Source of the DNA: Ensifer sp. Root278
GTDB taxonomy: Bacteria > Pseudomonadota > Alphaproteobacteria > Rhizobiales > Rhizobiaceae
Direction of reading: 5' to 3'
Assembly: GCF_001429285.1 (NCBI RefSeq)
Contig: NZ_LMJJ01000023.1
Coordinates: 1 to 64,000 of the forward strand
DNA length: 64,000 nucleotides
Shown here: in pieces, positions 1 to 11,410 of the stretch
How positions within the stretch are numbered: position 1 is the first letter of the stretch
Layout: each line of letters begins with the position of its first letter
Translations under genes and position numbers: made by a program
The notes under the pieces: generated by a model
Told to the model about the DNA's origin: nothing
The model's input: only the letters and a program-made list of their open reading frames with translations
Database searches by the model: none

Positions 1-236
1 TCAGCCTCAGCCAACCAGGGAAACTCTAGAGCGAAGGTCGTCGTCGCCAGCAGCGCCGCCGCCCTCGTCAGTGATCGGGCTTATAGACCCCCAGCCTCCA
101 AGACGTCAACAGGCTTTTTCAGGGCCCCGATAGAAATCTCACAACACGTTGAAAACAAAAAGAAATTTCTATTCACAGGCATAGGAGGCAAATTTTCGCC
201 CGGTTAAGCGGGCGAAAATCCATCGACACAGGCGGA
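1..236. other. Left-edge non-coding stretch
   Basis: No gene is supported here. An Ala-rich frame on the minus strand near positions 1-75 could be the N-terminus of a gene running off the left edge, but it has no ATG, GTG or TTG start and a stop lies just upstream in that frame. Positions 110-190 are AT-rich. A strong palindrome at 193-218, listed separately, follows the first gene on the minus strand. Confidence 0.4.
193..218. terminator. Hairpin downstream of mmsB
   Basis: A perfect 10-bp inverted repeat, TTTTCGCCCG at 193-202 and CGGGCGAAAA at 209-218, encloses a 6-nt loop. It lies 19 nt past the mmsB stop codon on the minus strand. Because the stem ends in A/T runs on both sides, it could terminate transcription in both directions. 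Confidence 0.7.
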
Positions 237-1133
237 TCAGCCGGCCTTTGCCTCATCGTTGCCGCGCAGCAACCGGATCAGGGCAGAAAAGTCCTCGCCA
301 CCATGACCGAGCTTCTCGAACATCGAATAGAGCTGGGCTGCCTGTGCACCCATCGGCGTCGTCGCACCCGCTGCACTTGCGGCCTGCTGCGACAGCTTCA
401 GGTCCTTCAGCATCAGGCTCGCGGCAAAGCCCGGCTTGTAGTCGTTGTTGGCGGGCGAGGTCGGGACCGGACCCGGCACCGGGCAATACGTCGTCAGAGA
501 CCAGCATTGGCCCGATGAGGTCGACGCCACGTCGAACAGGGCCTGGTGCGAAAGACCCAGCCGTTCCGCCAGCACAAAGGCTTCACAAACGCCGGCCATG
601 GAAATGCCGAGGATCATGTTGTTGCAGATCTTTGCCGCCTGGCCGGCGCCGACTCCGCCGCAATGGACGATCTTCTTGCCCATGGCGTCGAGCAATGGCT
701 TGCCGCGGGCGAATGCCTCGTCGCTGCCGCCGACCATGAAAGTCAGCGTGCCGGCCGCAGCACCGCCGGTTCCACCGGAGACGGGGGCATCGAGAGAGGG
801 GCAGCCGATCTTTTCCGAGAGCGCATGCGCCTTGCGGGCGCTATCGACGTCGATCGTCGAACTGTCGATCAGGAGCGTGCCCGGATCGACGAAGCCGAGG
901 AGTTCGTCCCAGACATAGAGGACATGGGCGCCGGCGGGCAGCATGGTGATCACGCATTCGGCGCCGCGCACCGCGTGCGCAATCGAGCCCGCGACGGAGA
1001 CCCCGGTTTTCGCCGCGGCGTTGCGCGAGGCTTCCGACAGGTCGAAACCGCTGACCGCATGGCCCGCCTTCACCAGATTGGCGGCCATCGGCCCGCCCAT
1101 ATTGCCGAGCCCGATAAAGGCGATCTTCGTCAT
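237..1133 (-). CDS. mmsB: 3-Hydroxyisobutyrate dehydrogenase
   Basis: This enzyme oxidises 3-hydroxyisobutyrate to methylmalonate semialdehyde with NAD in cytosolic valine degradation. The 298-aa protein opens with the Rossmann motif GLGNMGGPMAANL (residues 8-20). It carries the family's substrate-binding stretch DAPVSGG (115-121) and the catalytic lysine in GQAAKICNN (K168), and its length is normal for the family. The two genes upstream on the same strand encode the preceding valine-pathway steps, which separates it from other beta-hydroxyacid dehydrogenases such as tartronate semialdehyde reductase. The gap to the upstream gene is 58 nt, so co-transcription is likely. Confidence 0.92.
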   Translation of the reverse strand: MTKIAFIGLGNMGGPMAANLVKAGHAVSGFDLSEASRNAAAKTGVSVAGSIAHAVRGAECVITMLPAGAHVLYVWDELLGFVDPGTLLIDSSTIDVDSARKAHALSEKIGCPSLDAPVSGGTGGAAAGTLTFMVGGSDEAFARGKPLLDAMGKKIVHCGGVGAGQAAKICNNMILGISMAGVCEAFVLAERLGLSHQALFDVASTSSGQCWSLTTYCPVPGPVPTSPANNDYKPGFAASLMLKDLKLSQQAASAAGATTPMGAQAAQLYSMFEKLGHGGEDFSALIRLLRGNDEAKAG

Positions 1134-1191
1134 GTCATTCCTCCTCGCATTGAAACTCGGCCAAAACCGAACAGCGCCCCATCCTCAGGCG

Positions 1192-2244
1192 CTAAAACAG
1201 TGGCGGGTGATCCTTCCTGCCGAAACGCGACAGCAAGGCAGGTGTGACACCGGCCAGCGCCACCGACCATTTTGGATTGCGGTCCTTGTCGATCACCGCA
1301 GCACGCACACCTTCGTAGAAGTCGGGGTTACCAAGCATTCCGAGCGTCGCGGAATATTCCCGTTCGAGACATTCGTTCAGCGACGCGCTGCGGCGACCGG
1401 CGCGCAAGAGTTCGAGCGTCAGCTTCATGCTCAGCGCCGAACGCGAGTTGAGCAGCGCCAGCGTTTCCTTGGCGAAATCGGAACCATCAGCCTCGAGCGC
1501 CGCCACGATCTCTTCAACCGTATCAAAGGCGAAGCAGCGGTCGATCAGCGCAAAGTGGTTTTGAAGCGGCGTTGCCGGCGCTTCCGAAGCGTGCTTTGCA
1601 ATCACCGCGCTGACATCGGCGCTGCGTGCCGTCGGCGGCAGCGTGGCAAGATCAGCGGCGAGCGCTTCCAGCTTATCCGAGGCGACGAAACTATCTGCAA
1701 GCCGCGCATGGATGGCATCGGCTGCGACGATGTCCCGACCGGTGAGACCGAGATAGGTGCCGAATTCGCCGGGCGTCCTGGGAAGAAGCCAGGTGGCGCC
1801 AACGTCAGGGAAGTAGCCGATCCCGGTCTCCGGCATTGCAAGCCGGGTCCGCTCGGTGACGATGCGGTGGCTGCCATGGGCGGAAATCCCGACGCCGCCG
1901 CCCATGACGATGCCGTCCATGATCGCGATATAGGGTTTGCGGTAGCTGGAAATGCGGCTGTTGACGACGAATTCCTCGCGCCAAAACTGCGCACCTTCCT
2001 CCGGCCGTTCGCGTCCACTCTCGTAAATCATGCGGATATCGCCACCGGCGCAAAGCCCGCGCTCGCCCTCGCCGGTCACCAACACGGCGGCAACGGCCGG
2101 ATCATTTTCGAACTCGGTCAAAGCCGCGGCGATCAGCCGGATCATCGGCACGTTGAGGCTGTTCAATGCCCGGGTGCGGTTCAGCCGGATTCTGCCGATC
2201 GCTCCCCGCCGCTCGACGATGACTTCAGGCGCCTGCATGTCCAT
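1192..2244 (-). CDS. 3-Hydroxyisobutyryl-CoA hydrolase
   Basis: A crotonase-fold enzyme that should hydrolyse 3-hydroxyisobutyryl-CoA to free 3-hydroxyisobutyrate in valine catabolism. The 350-aa length fits the hydrolase branch better than ordinary enoyl-CoA hydratases of about 260 aa. Visible motifs are the oxyanion-hole segments GLCAGGD (63-69) and GIVMGGGVG (111-119), then MPETGIGYFPD with E139 and D147, the acidic residues typical of this hydrolase family. It sits between the acyl-CoA dehydrogenase and mmsB in pathway order. An unusual enoyl-CoA hydratase remains possible, but context and length favour the hydrolase. Confidence 0.9.
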   Translation of the reverse strand: MDMQAPEVIVERRGAIGRIRLNRTRALNSLNVPMIRLIAAALTEFENDPAVAAVLVTGEGERGLCAGGDIRMIYESGRERPEEGAQFWREEFVVNSRISSYRKPYIAIMDGIVMGGGVGISAHGSHRIVTERTRLAMPETGIGYFPDVGATWLLPRTPGEFGTYLGLTGRDIVAADAIHARLADSFVASDKLEALAADLATLPPTARSADVSAVIAKHASEAPATPLQNHFALIDRCFAFDTVEEIVAALEADGSDFAKETLALLNSRSALSMKLTLELLRAGRRSASLNECLEREYSATLGMLGNPDFYEGVRAAVIDKDRNPKWSVALAGVTPALLSRFGRKDHPPLF

Positions 2245-2267
2245 GAACGATCTTTCCTGTCTCTGGC

Positions 2268-3410
2268 CTATTTCCGGCCGATAAGCGAACGCGCAACGAT
2301 CAGGCGCATGATTTCGTTGGTGCCCTCGAGGATCTGGTGCACCCTAAGGTCCCTGACAATCTTTTCGACGCCATAATCGGCGAGATAGCCGTAGCCGCCG
2401 TGGAGCTGCAGGGCGTCATTGGCGACGGTAAAGCAGCGGTCGGTGACGAAGCGCTTGGCCATGGCGCAGAGTTTTGTCGCTTCAGGGTCGCCGGCATCAA
2501 GCGCGGATGCGGCGCGCCAGAGGAAGGTGCGGGCGATTTCGAGGTCGGTCGCCATGTCGGCGAGACGGAACTGCAGCGCCTGGAACTCGCCGATCGCCTT
2601 GCCAAAGGCCCGGCGCTCCTGGACATAAGCCAGCGCCTTTTCGAAGGCGGACTGGGCGCCACCGAGAGACGCGGCGGCAATGTTCAATCGCCCGCCATCG
2701 AGCCCGCCCATGGCGATCTTGAAGCCGTCGCCTTCCGCGCCGAGGCGGTTTTCCGCCGGCACGCGGACACCATCGAGCATGACGGCGCGGGTGGGCTGGA
2801 CGTGCCAGCCCATCTTTTTCTCATTGGCGCCGAATGTGAGGCCAGGTGCGTCCTTCTCGACCACGAAGGTGGAGATGCCTTTGGGGCCGTCCTCGCCGGT
2901 TCGCGCCATGATCACGTAAAGGCCGGACTCGCCGGCGCCCGAGATGAACTGCTTCTGGCCGGTCAGGACATAATCGTTGCCGTCCCTCACCGCCTTGGTC
3001 TTCAGCGCCGCTGCATCCGAGCCCGAGCCTGGCTCGGTCAGGCAGTAACTCGCCAGCACCTCCATGGTCAGCAGCCTCGGCAGCAGCCGCTGGCGCTGTT
3101 CGTCCGTGCCGTAGCGGTCGATCATGCCGGCGCACATGTTGTGGATCGAGACGAAGGAGGCGACGGCCGGGCAGCCGGTCGCGAGCGCCTCGATGATGAT
3201 CGCGGCATCGAGCCGCGTCAGTCCCGTGCCGCCGACATCGTCGCGGACATAAATGCCGGCCATTCCGAGCGCTGCGGCACCGCGCAACGTGTCAACCGGA
3301 AAATGCTTCTGCTGATCCCAGTCGATCGCGTGAGGGGCGATCTCGTCGCGGGCGAAATCGAGCGCCATCTGACGAATGGCCTCCTGCTCCTCCGACAGGC
3401 GAAAATCCAT
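2268..3410 (-). CDS. Acyl-CoA dehydrogenase (isobutyryl-CoA type)
   Basis: An FAD-dependent acyl-CoA dehydrogenase, most likely converting isobutyryl-CoA to methacrylyl-CoA in valine degradation. The protein begins MDFRLSEEQEAIRQMALDF and ends with the family's C-terminal segment QILEGTNEIMRLIVARSLI. The frame is open further upstream, but the start at 3410 has GGGAGG about 8 nt before it, whereas the alternative ATG at 3416 would be only 2 nt away, so I chose the 380-aa form. It ends 23 nt before the hydrolase gene. Substrate specificity comes from the operon; another short or branched-chain acyl-CoA is possible. Confidence 0.88.
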   Translation of the reverse strand: MDFRLSEEQEAIRQMALDFARDEIAPHAIDWDQQKHFPVDTLRGAAALGMAGIYVRDDVGGTGLTRLDAAIIIEALATGCPAVASFVSIHNMCAGMIDRYGTDEQRQRLLPRLLTMEVLASYCLTEPGSGSDAAALKTKAVRDGNDYVLTGQKQFISGAGESGLYVIMARTGEDGPKGISTFVVEKDAPGLTFGANEKKMGWHVQPTRAVMLDGVRVPAENRLGAEGDGFKIAMGGLDGGRLNIAAASLGGAQSAFEKALAYVQERRAFGKAIGEFQALQFRLADMATDLEIARTFLWRAASALDAGDPEATKLCAMAKRFVTDRCFTVANDALQLHGGYGYLADYGVEKIVRDLRVHQILEGTNEIMRLIVARSLIGRK

Positions 3411-3629
3411 ATGCATGTCCTCCCTGACCGCATACCTCTGCAGGTTTCCTTTAATCGTAACCGATAAAAGGGCAAAAACCTGCAGCAACCAAACGTGCCA
3501 CAGCGACCTTTGCGCGTTTCACAAGACGCGCGGCGCTGTAGGCGATGGAGGCCTAGTTACACCAAACTTTGTCCAGGCCCAGATGCAACTTCTCACAGGG
3601 GCTGTTCAAAAATGAACAGACCGTCGCAA

Positions 3630-5048
3630 TCAGCTCTCGCTTAGACGATACGGCAGAGCGCCGCGTAAGTCATGGTCCACGATCAGGCGGCGTTTCAATG
3701 GCGGTACCGCACGGCTCGCGCATTTCGTGCGTTCGCAGATCCGGCAGGAAATGCCGATCGGATCGAAGGCGGCGCGGTTGCCGAGGTCCATGTCGTCGGC
3801 GTAGACGAAGGCATCGGCATAGGAGACCTCGCAGCCAAGCGCCAGCGCGTAGCGCGGCTGCGCGGCGCGAAAGCCGCCACCGCCCTTAGTGATCTGGGTG
3901 GCGAGGCAGAGGTAGCGCACGCCGTCAGGCGTCTCGGCCAGTTGCCGGATGATCCGGCCCGGCGTCTCGAAGGCCTGGTGCACGTTCCAGAGCGGACAGG
4001 CTGCACCGAACCGGGCGAATTGCAGCTTCGCGGCGCTGTGGCGCTTGGTGATATTGCCCGCCCGGTCGATGCGGGCAAAGAAGATCGGTATGCCTTTCTG
4101 TCCCGGCCGCTGCAGGGTCGAGAGGCGGTGGCAGACCTGCTCCAGAGACGCGCCGAAGCGGGCGGCGAGCAATTCGATGTCGTGCCTCAAGTCGCGAGCG
4201 GCCTTCGAGAAGGCCTGGTAGGGCAGGATCAGCGCGCCGGCAAAATAGTTCTGCAGGCCGATGCGACAGATCTCATAGGCCTCTTCGGTGCGGAAGCCGG
4301 CACTACCGGCCACCCGATCGATCTCTTCGCGGGCATGAAGCTGGGCGATCTGCAGGGCGATCTGGAAGTCGCGCGTTGCTGCGGGCGCATAGGGATTGAG
4401 GGTCAGGATGCGGGCGCGCGGATCGAAGCGGCGGATCGCCTCGTCGCCGGCCGCTCCGCGCACGACCCGAACGCCGTGACGCTGTTCCAGATAGCTTGCC
4501 AGCGCCGCATGATTGTCGCCTTCGCCAAGCCCGAGCTCGCCCGCCAGCCGCTCGGCAAGCATGTCGATCTCGTGAATGTAGTTGTCGACGAAATGAAAGA
4601 AGTCGCGCACCTCTTCATACGGCGTGGTTTCGACAAATGAGGCCCCGCGGCCGATGGTGTCGTCAATGCTTGCGAGCTGCTCGCTGTTGCGGCGATAGGC
4701 CTGGTGGCAGGTGATCAGCGCATGTGCCAGTCCCGGGGCATTCTGCGCGACGAGCTTCAGTTCCTGCAGGCTTGCGGAATAGGTTTCAAACAAGGGATCG
4801 CTGAGGGCTTCCGAGAGCGCCGAGAGCAGACGATCGCCCTCCCCGGTCGAAAGCTCGGCGATATCGATCTGGAATTTTTCGGCGAGCGCTAAAAGCACTG
4901 CGGCTGAGACCGGCCGCTGGTTGTTCTCGATCTGGTTGAGGTAGCTGGTCGAGATGCCGATGCGTTCTGCAAATTGGCCTTGCGTCGCCTTGTTCGCCTC
5001 CCGCAGTTCCCTGACCTTGCGGCCGATATAGAGTTTGCCGATCGCCAT
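3630..5048 (-). CDS. Short-chain acyl-CoA-responsive regulator (ScfR/PccR/RamB family)
   Basis: A 472-aa regulator with an XRE-type helix-turn-helix at about residues 8-62 and the long C-terminal region of the ScfR family, which includes PccR of Rhodobacter and RamB of actinobacteria. A C-x2-C-x4-C cluster (CRICERTKC) near the C-terminus is a family trait. It is divergent from pccB and is probably the local sensor that induces propionyl-CoA assimilation. Tandem TTTGCAA-type boxes lie directly upstream of its own ATG, where bound protein would also repress the gene itself. No Shine-Dalgarno sequence is visible before the ATG, so the message may be poorly translated or leaderless. Confidence 0.85.
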   Translation of the reverse strand: MAIGKLYIGRKVRELREANKATQGQFAERIGISTSYLNQIENNQRPVSAAVLLALAEKFQIDIAELSTGEGDRLLSALSEALSDPLFETYSASLQELKLVAQNAPGLAHALITCHQAYRRNSEQLASIDDTIGRGASFVETTPYEEVRDFFHFVDNYIHEIDMLAERLAGELGLGEGDNHAALASYLEQRHGVRVVRGAAGDEAIRRFDPRARILTLNPYAPAATRDFQIALQIAQLHAREEIDRVAGSAGFRTEEAYEICRIGLQNYFAGALILPYQAFSKAARDLRHDIELLAARFGASLEQVCHRLSTLQRPGQKGIPIFFARIDRAGNITKRHSAAKLQFARFGAACPLWNVHQAFETPGRIIRQLAETPDGVRYLCLATQITKGGGGFRAAQPRYALALGCEVSYADAFVYADDMDLGNRAAFDPIGISCRICERTKCASRAVPPLKRRLIVDHDLRGALPYRLSES

Positions 5049-5049
5049 G

Positions 5050-5065
5050 TTTGCAACTTTGCAAT
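5050..5065. promoter_or_regulatory. Probable ScfR/PccR operator
   Basis: Two adjacent octamers, TTTGCAAC (5050-5057) and TTTGCAAT (5058-5065), sit between the divergent regulator and pccB. A weaker TTTGCACA follows at 5095-5102. TTTGCAAA-like repeats are the binding sites I recall for PccR and RamB. The pair begins 2 nt upstream of the regulator's ATG, a position suited to autorepression. Confidence 0.6.
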
Positions 5066-5205
5066 TTACGTTTCACAAATTTCTCTATTTCACATTTGCA
5101 CATGAAGAGACGTTTTTCCATGCCGTCTTCGACGCTATTGCGAAGCTCGAAGCGCCTCTGCACAATCGCTGAAAAAACAGGCACTGAAAAAACCGGGAGG
5201 GCACC

Positions 5206-6738
5206 ATGCGCGCCATACTAGAACAGGTCGAAGCCCGCCGGGCAGAAGCAAGAGCCGGCGGCGGCCAACGACGGATCGACGCCCAGCACGGCAAGGGTAA
5301 GCTGACGGCGCGCGAACGCATCGAGGTGCTGCTCGATGAAGGCTCGTTCGAAGAATACGACATGTACGTCACGCATCGCTGCGTCGATTTCGGCATGGAG
5401 AGCCAAAAGGTCGCGGGCGATGGCGTCGTCACCGGTTGGGGCACGATCAACGGCCGGCAGGTCTATGTCTTTTCTCAGGACTTCACCGTTCTCGGCGGCT
5501 CCCTGTCGGAAACCCACGCGCAGAAGATCTGCAAGATCATGGATATGGCGGTACGCAACGGGGCACCAGTCATCGGCCTCAACGACAGTGGCGGCGCCCG
5601 CATCCAGGAAGGCGTGGCCTCGCTTGCCGGTTACGCCGAGGTCTTCCGCCGCAATGCCGAAGCCTCCGGCGTCATTCCGCAGATCTCGGTCATCATGGGT
5701 CCCTGCGCCGGCGGCGCGGTCTATTCGCCGGCCATGACCGACTTCATCTTCATGGTTCGCGATTCATCCTACATGTTCGTGACCGGGCCGGATGTCGTGA
5801 AGACAGTGACGAACGAGATCGTCACTGCGGAAGAGCTCGGCGGCGCGCGCACGCATACGTCAAAGTCTTCGGTCGCCGACGGTGCGTATGAAAACGACAT
5901 CGAGGCACTGGAAGCGACCCGCCTGCTTTTCGATTTCCTGCCGCTCAACAACCGCGAAAAGCCGCCGGTCCGTCCCTTCCACGACGACCCGTCGCGGCTC
6001 GAAATGCGCCTTGACAGCCTGATCCCAGACAGCGCCGCCAAACCCTACGACATGAAGGAACTGATCCTGGCGCTTGCGGATGAAGGCGACTTCTTCGAAT
6101 TGCAGCAGAGCTTCGCCAGGAACATCATCACCGGCTTCATCCGCATGGAAGGCCAGACGGTCGGCGTCGTCGCCAACCAGCCGATGGTGCTTGCCGGCTG
6201 CCTCGACATCGACAGTTCGCGCAAGGCCGCCCGGTTCGTGCGCTTCTGCGATGCCTTCTCGATCCCGATCCTGACGCTGGTCGACGTGCCCGGCTTCCTG
6301 CCCGGCACCGCGCAGGAATATGGCGGCGTCATCAAGCATGGCGCCAAGCTGCTCTTTGCCTATAGCCAGGCGACCGTGCCGATGGTGACGCTGATTACCC
6401 GCAAAGCCTATGGCGGCGCCTATGACGTCATGGCCTCGAAACATATCGGCGCCGACGTCAATTATGCCTGGCCGACCGCCGAGATCGCCGTCATGGGTGC
6501 CAAGGGCGCCACCGAAATCCTCTACCGCTCGGAACTCGGCGACGTCGAGAAGATCGCCGCGCGCACGAAGGAGTACGAGGAGCGCTTCGCCAACCCGTTC
6601 GTGGCGGCAGAGCGTGGCTTCATCGACGAGGTGATCATGCCACATTCGTCGCGCCGACGCATCGCGCGTGCTTTTGCGTCTCTGCGCAACAAGCAGGTCG
6701 ATGTCCGCTGGCGCAAGCACGACACGATCCCACTCTGA
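5206..6738 (+). CDS. pccB: Propionyl-CoA carboxylase beta chain (carboxyltransferase)
   Basis: This is the carboxyltransferase subunit of biotin-dependent propionyl-CoA carboxylase, which makes methylmalonyl-CoA in the cytosol. At 510 aa it has the usual length and both crotonase-like halves. The acyl-CoA side shows [10 protein letters not shown] and [12 protein letters not shown]; the carboxybiotin side shows [12 protein letters not shown] and [19 protein letters not shown] lies 5 nt before the ATG. It begins the pccB-small membrane protein-pccA-bhbA block and is divergent from the ScfR-type regulator. An acetyl- or methylcrotonyl-CoA enzyme is less likely given the adjacent mutase. Confidence 0.95.
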   Translation: MRAILEQVEARRAEARAGGGQRRIDAQHGKGKLTARERIEVLLDEGSFEEYDMYVTHRCVDFGMESQKVAGDGVVTGWGTINGRQVYVFSQDFTVLGGSLSETHAQKICKIMDMAVRNGAPVIGLNDSGGARIQEGVASLAGYAEVFRRNAEASGVIPQISVIMGPCAGGAVYSPAMTDFIFMVRDSSYMFVTGPDVVKTVTNEIVTAEELGGARTHTSKSSVADGAYENDIEALEATRLLFDFLPLNNREKPPVRPFHDDPSRLEMRLDSLIPDSAAKPYDMKELILALADEGDFFELQQSFARNIITGFIRMEGQTVGVVANQPMVLAGCLDIDSSRKAARFVRFCDAFSIPILTLVDVPGFLPGTAQEYGGVIKHGAKLLFAYSQATVPMVTLITRKAYGGAYDVMASKHIGADVNYAWPTAEIAVMGAKGATEILYRSELGDVEKIAARTKEYEERFANPFVAAERGFIDEVIMPHSSRRRIARAFASLRNKQVDVRWRKHDTIPL

Positions 6739-6749
6739 TGGAGGCGACG

Positions 6750-7040
6750 ATGGAACGGGAGCCAGAGCGCATCATGACGCCGGAAGAAGCCAGGCGCGAC
6801 CACTGGTCGATGCTGCGCTATATGGCCGTCAATGCGCTGATCGGCGTGGCGATTGGCGCGCTCACGGCTGGCGTGCTGATCTGGCTCAATATCGGCGCCG
6901 TCGGCACCCACATCGTCCGTTCGACGAGCCCGGTTCTCGCCACCCTCATGGTTGTCCTGCCCTTCGCATTGCTTTTCGGTGGGGCCGCCGCGGCATCGTC
7001 GATCGCGCTTCTTCCCTATCGCCGCAAGTTCAAACGCTGA
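6750..7040 (+). CDS. Small two-helix membrane protein of the pcc operon
   Basis: A 96-aa protein with no function I recognise, between pccB and pccA. It has a charged N-terminus and two hydrophobic segments at about residues 25-50 and 60-88, ending in a basic tail (YRRKFKR), so it is probably an inner-membrane hairpin. An ATG at 6738 overlaps the pccB stop (TGATG), but GGAGG at 6740-6744 is 5 nt before the ATG at 6750, which I prefer. Coupling to pccB is likely with either start. It does not resemble the short epsilon subunits of actinobacterial acyl-CoA carboxylases. Confidence 0.7.
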   Translation: MEREPERIMTPEEARRDHWSMLRYMAVNALIGVAIGALTAGVLIWLNIGAVGTHIVRSTSPVLATLMVVLPFALLFGGAAAASSIALLPYRRKFKR

Positions 7041-7072
7041 CGCGCCGCCCCAAGGATTTGAAAGAGAAACAA

Positions 7073-9076
<2,004 letters not shown>

Positions 9077-9104
9077 TGAAAGCCGCAAAGCCATCCAGGC
9101 TTTG

Positions 9105-9218
9105 CCCCTCACCCTGACCCTCTCCCCGCAGGCGGGGAGAGGGAAGTTAAGCGCCGAGAGTGCGACGGCCCCCTTCTCCCGTTGTGACTGGGAGAAGGTC
9201 CCGGCAGGGGATGAGGGG
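9105..9218. repeat. RIME-like rhizobial intergenic mosaic element
   Basis: This 114-bp element fills most of the gap between pccA and bhbA. Its ends are CCCCTCA and TGAGGGG in inverted orientation. Inside are a perfect 12-bp stem, CCCTCTCCCCGC with GCGGGGAGAGGG (9118-9143), and a 9-bp stem, CCTTCTCCC with GGGAGAAGG (9172-9198). This architecture matches the mosaic elements I know from rhizobial intergenic regions. Its RNA hairpins could change stability or read-through between the two genes. Confidence 0.75.
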
Positions 9219-9251
9219 CTGATTGAGACAAGCAGAATGCGGAGCACGTCG

Positions 9252-11390
9252 ATGACCGAGAAAACCATCAAGGACTGGGAAGCGCTCGCCGAGAGAGAAC
9301 TCAAGGCGGCGCCCGAAAGCCTCACCTGGCAGACGCCCGAAGGAATCGCCGTGAAGCCCCTCTACACGGCGGGAGATCTCGACGGCATCGATTATCTCAC
9401 GTCGTTGCCCGGTTTCGAGCCTTTCGTGCGCGGCCCGCGCGCCACCATGTATGCCGGCCGTCCCTGGACGATCCGGCAATATGCCGGCTTCTCGACGGCG
9501 GAGGCCTCCAACGCCTTCTACCGGAAGAACCTTGCTGCCGGACAGAAGGGGCTCTCGGTCGCCTTCGACCTCGCAACCCATCGCGGCTATGACAGCGACC
9601 ACCCGCGCGTCGAGGGCGACGTCGGCAAGGCCGGTGTGGCGATCGACTCGGTTGAGGACATGAAGATCCTGTTCGACGGCATCCCGCTCGACGAGATGTC
9701 GGTGTCGATGACCATGAATGGCGCCGTCATCCCGATCCTCGCCTCCTTCATCGTCGCTGGCGAGGAGCAGGGTGTTTCGCGCGACAAGCTTTCAGGCACT
9801 ATCCAGAACGACATCCTCAAGGAGTTCATGGTCCGCAACACCTATATCTACCCGCCGGAACCCTCGATGCGCATCGTCGCCGATATCATCGAGTACACGG
9901 CCAGGGAGATGCCGAAATTCAACTCGATCTCGATCTCCGGCTATCACATGCAGGAGGCCGGCGCGACGCTGGTGCAGGAGCTTGCCTTCACGCTCGCCGA
10001 CGGGCGCGAATATGTACGGGCGGCGCTTGCCAAGGGGCTGAATGTCGACGAATTCGCCGGGCGGCTTTCCTTCTTCTTTGCCATCGGCATGAACTTCTTC
10101 ATGGAAGCCGCGAAGCTTCGCGCTGCGCGCCTGCTCTGGACCCGGATCATGAAGGAGTTCGAGCCGAAGAAGCCGTCGTCGCTGATGCTGCGCACCCATT
10201 GCCAGACCTCGGGCGTCTCGCTGCAGGAGCAGGATCCCTACAACAACATCGTCCGCACGGCCTTCGAGGCGATGTCCGCCGCTCTCGGTGGCACCCAGTC
10301 GCTGCACACCAATTCGTTCGACGAGGCGATCGCGCTGCCGACGGAGTTTTCCGCCCGCATCGCCCGCAACACGCAACTGATCCTGCAGCACGAGACCGGC
10401 GTGACCAAGGTCGTCGATCCGCTCGCCGGGTCCTACTATGTCGAAAGCCTGACCAACGAGCTCGCGGACAAAGCCTGGCTACTGATCGAGGAGGTCGAGG
10501 CGATGGGCGGCATGACCCGTGCGGTCAATGCCGGGCTGCCGAAGCGATTGATCGAAGAGGCGGCGACCCGTCGCCAGGCCGCCGTCGACAAGGGCGAGGA
10601 GATCATCGTTGGGGTCAACAAGTACCGCCTCGACAACGAGGAGCCGATCGACATTCTGGAGATCGACAACAGCGCCGTGCGCGCCGCGCAGATCCGCCGG
10701 ATCGAGGAAACCAAGCGTCGGCGCGACAGCGTCGAGGTCAAGAAGACCCTTACGGCGCTTGCTGAGATCGCATTGACAGGCGAAGGCAACCTGCTGGCCG
10801 CCGCCGTCGAGGCAGCGCGTGCCCGCGCCACCGTCGGCGAAATTTCCGATGCGATGCGTGGCGCCTTCGGCGACCACGCCGCGACGCCCAAGGTCGTCAG
10901 CAAGATCTACGGCAAGGCCTATGAAGGTGAGCCGGAGCTCGAGGTGCTCTCGGGGCGCCTCGACGAGGTCTCAGCAAAGCTCGGCCGCAAACCAAAAATA
11001 ATGGTCGCAAAGCTCGGCCAGGACGGCCACGACCGCGGCGCCAAAGTTATCGCCTCGGCCTTCGGCGATATCGGTTTCGACGTGCTTGCCGGCCCTCTTT
11101 TCCAGACCCCGGAAGAGGCCGCCGACATGGCGCTGGCCAGTAAGGTCAATGTCATCGGCGTCTCCTCGCTTGCCGCCGGCCACAAGACGTTGATGCCGCA
11201 GCTTGCAGAAGCCCTGAAGAAGCGCGGCGGCGAGGATGTCATCGTCATCTGCGGCGGCGTCATTCCGCGTCAGGACTATGACTACCTGATGGACAACGGC
11301 GTGTCGGCCGTCTTCGGTCCGGGCACCAATGTGCTCGACGCCGCACGCGCCGTGCTCGACCTGATCGAAGGCAAACGCCGCAATATCTGA
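9252..11390 (+). CDS. bhbA: Methylmalonyl-CoA mutase
   Basis: Adenosylcobalamin-dependent mutase that converts (R)-methylmalonyl-CoA to succinyl-CoA. The 712-aa single chain has the N-terminal TIM-barrel domain, with the substrate-tunnel region [15 protein letters not shown], and a C-terminal B12-binding domain whose DxHxxG motif (DGHDRG, His593) supplies the lower cobalt ligand. The frame is open back into the repeat element, but GGAG 7 nt upstream supports the ATG at 9252. The symbol bhbA follows the S. meliloti name. No methylmalonyl-CoA epimerase is encoded in this window. Confidence 0.95.
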   Translation: MTEKTIKDWEALAERELKAAPESLTWQTPEGIAVKPLYTAGDLDGIDYLTSLPGFEPFVRGPRATMYAGRPWTIRQYAGFSTAEASNAFYRKNLAAGQKGLSVAFDLATHRGYDSDHPRVEGDVGKAGVAIDSVEDMKILFDGIPLDEMSVSMTMNGAVIPILASFIVAGEEQGVSRDKLSGTIQNDILKEFMVRNTYIYPPEPSMRIVADIIEYTAREMPKFNSISISGYHMQEAGATLVQELAFTLADGREYVRAALAKGLNVDEFAGRLSFFFAIGMNFFMEAAKLRAARLLWTRIMKEFEPKKPSSLMLRTHCQTSGVSLQEQDPYNNIVRTAFEAMSAALGGTQSLHTNSFDEAIALPTEFSARIARNTQLILQHETGVTKVVDPLAGSYYVESLTNELADKAWLLIEEVEAMGGMTRAVNAGLPKRLIEEAATRRQAAVDKGEEIIVGVNKYRLDNEEPIDILEIDNSAVRAAQIRRIEETKRRRDSVEVKKTLTALAEIALTGEGNLLAAAVEAARARATVGEISDAMRGAFGDHAATPKVVSKIYGKAYEGEPELEVLSGRLDEVSAKLGRKPKIMVAKLGQDGHDRGAKVIASAFGDIGFDVLAGPLFQTPEEAADMALASKVNVIGVSSLAAGHKTLMPQLAEALKKRGGEDVIVICGGVIPRQDYDYLMDNGVSAVFGPGTNVLDAARAVLDLIEGKRRNI

Positions 11391-11410
11391 CACGGCAAGG
11401 CGGAGGGTGT

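Noticed and set aside
1-90. A partial signal-peptide-like gene leaving the left edge on the minus strand
   Set aside because: The Ala-rich frame has no ATG, GTG or TTG start and is preceded by a stop codon.
943-2376. A 477-codon plus-strand frame over the hydrolase gene
   Set aside because: It is antisense to a motif-rich enzyme gene, has no ribosome site or domain, and arises from high third-position GC.
5860-6720. A 286-codon minus-strand frame inside pccB
   Set aside because: It lies opposite conserved carboxyltransferase motifs and encodes no recognisable protein; it is a GC shadow.
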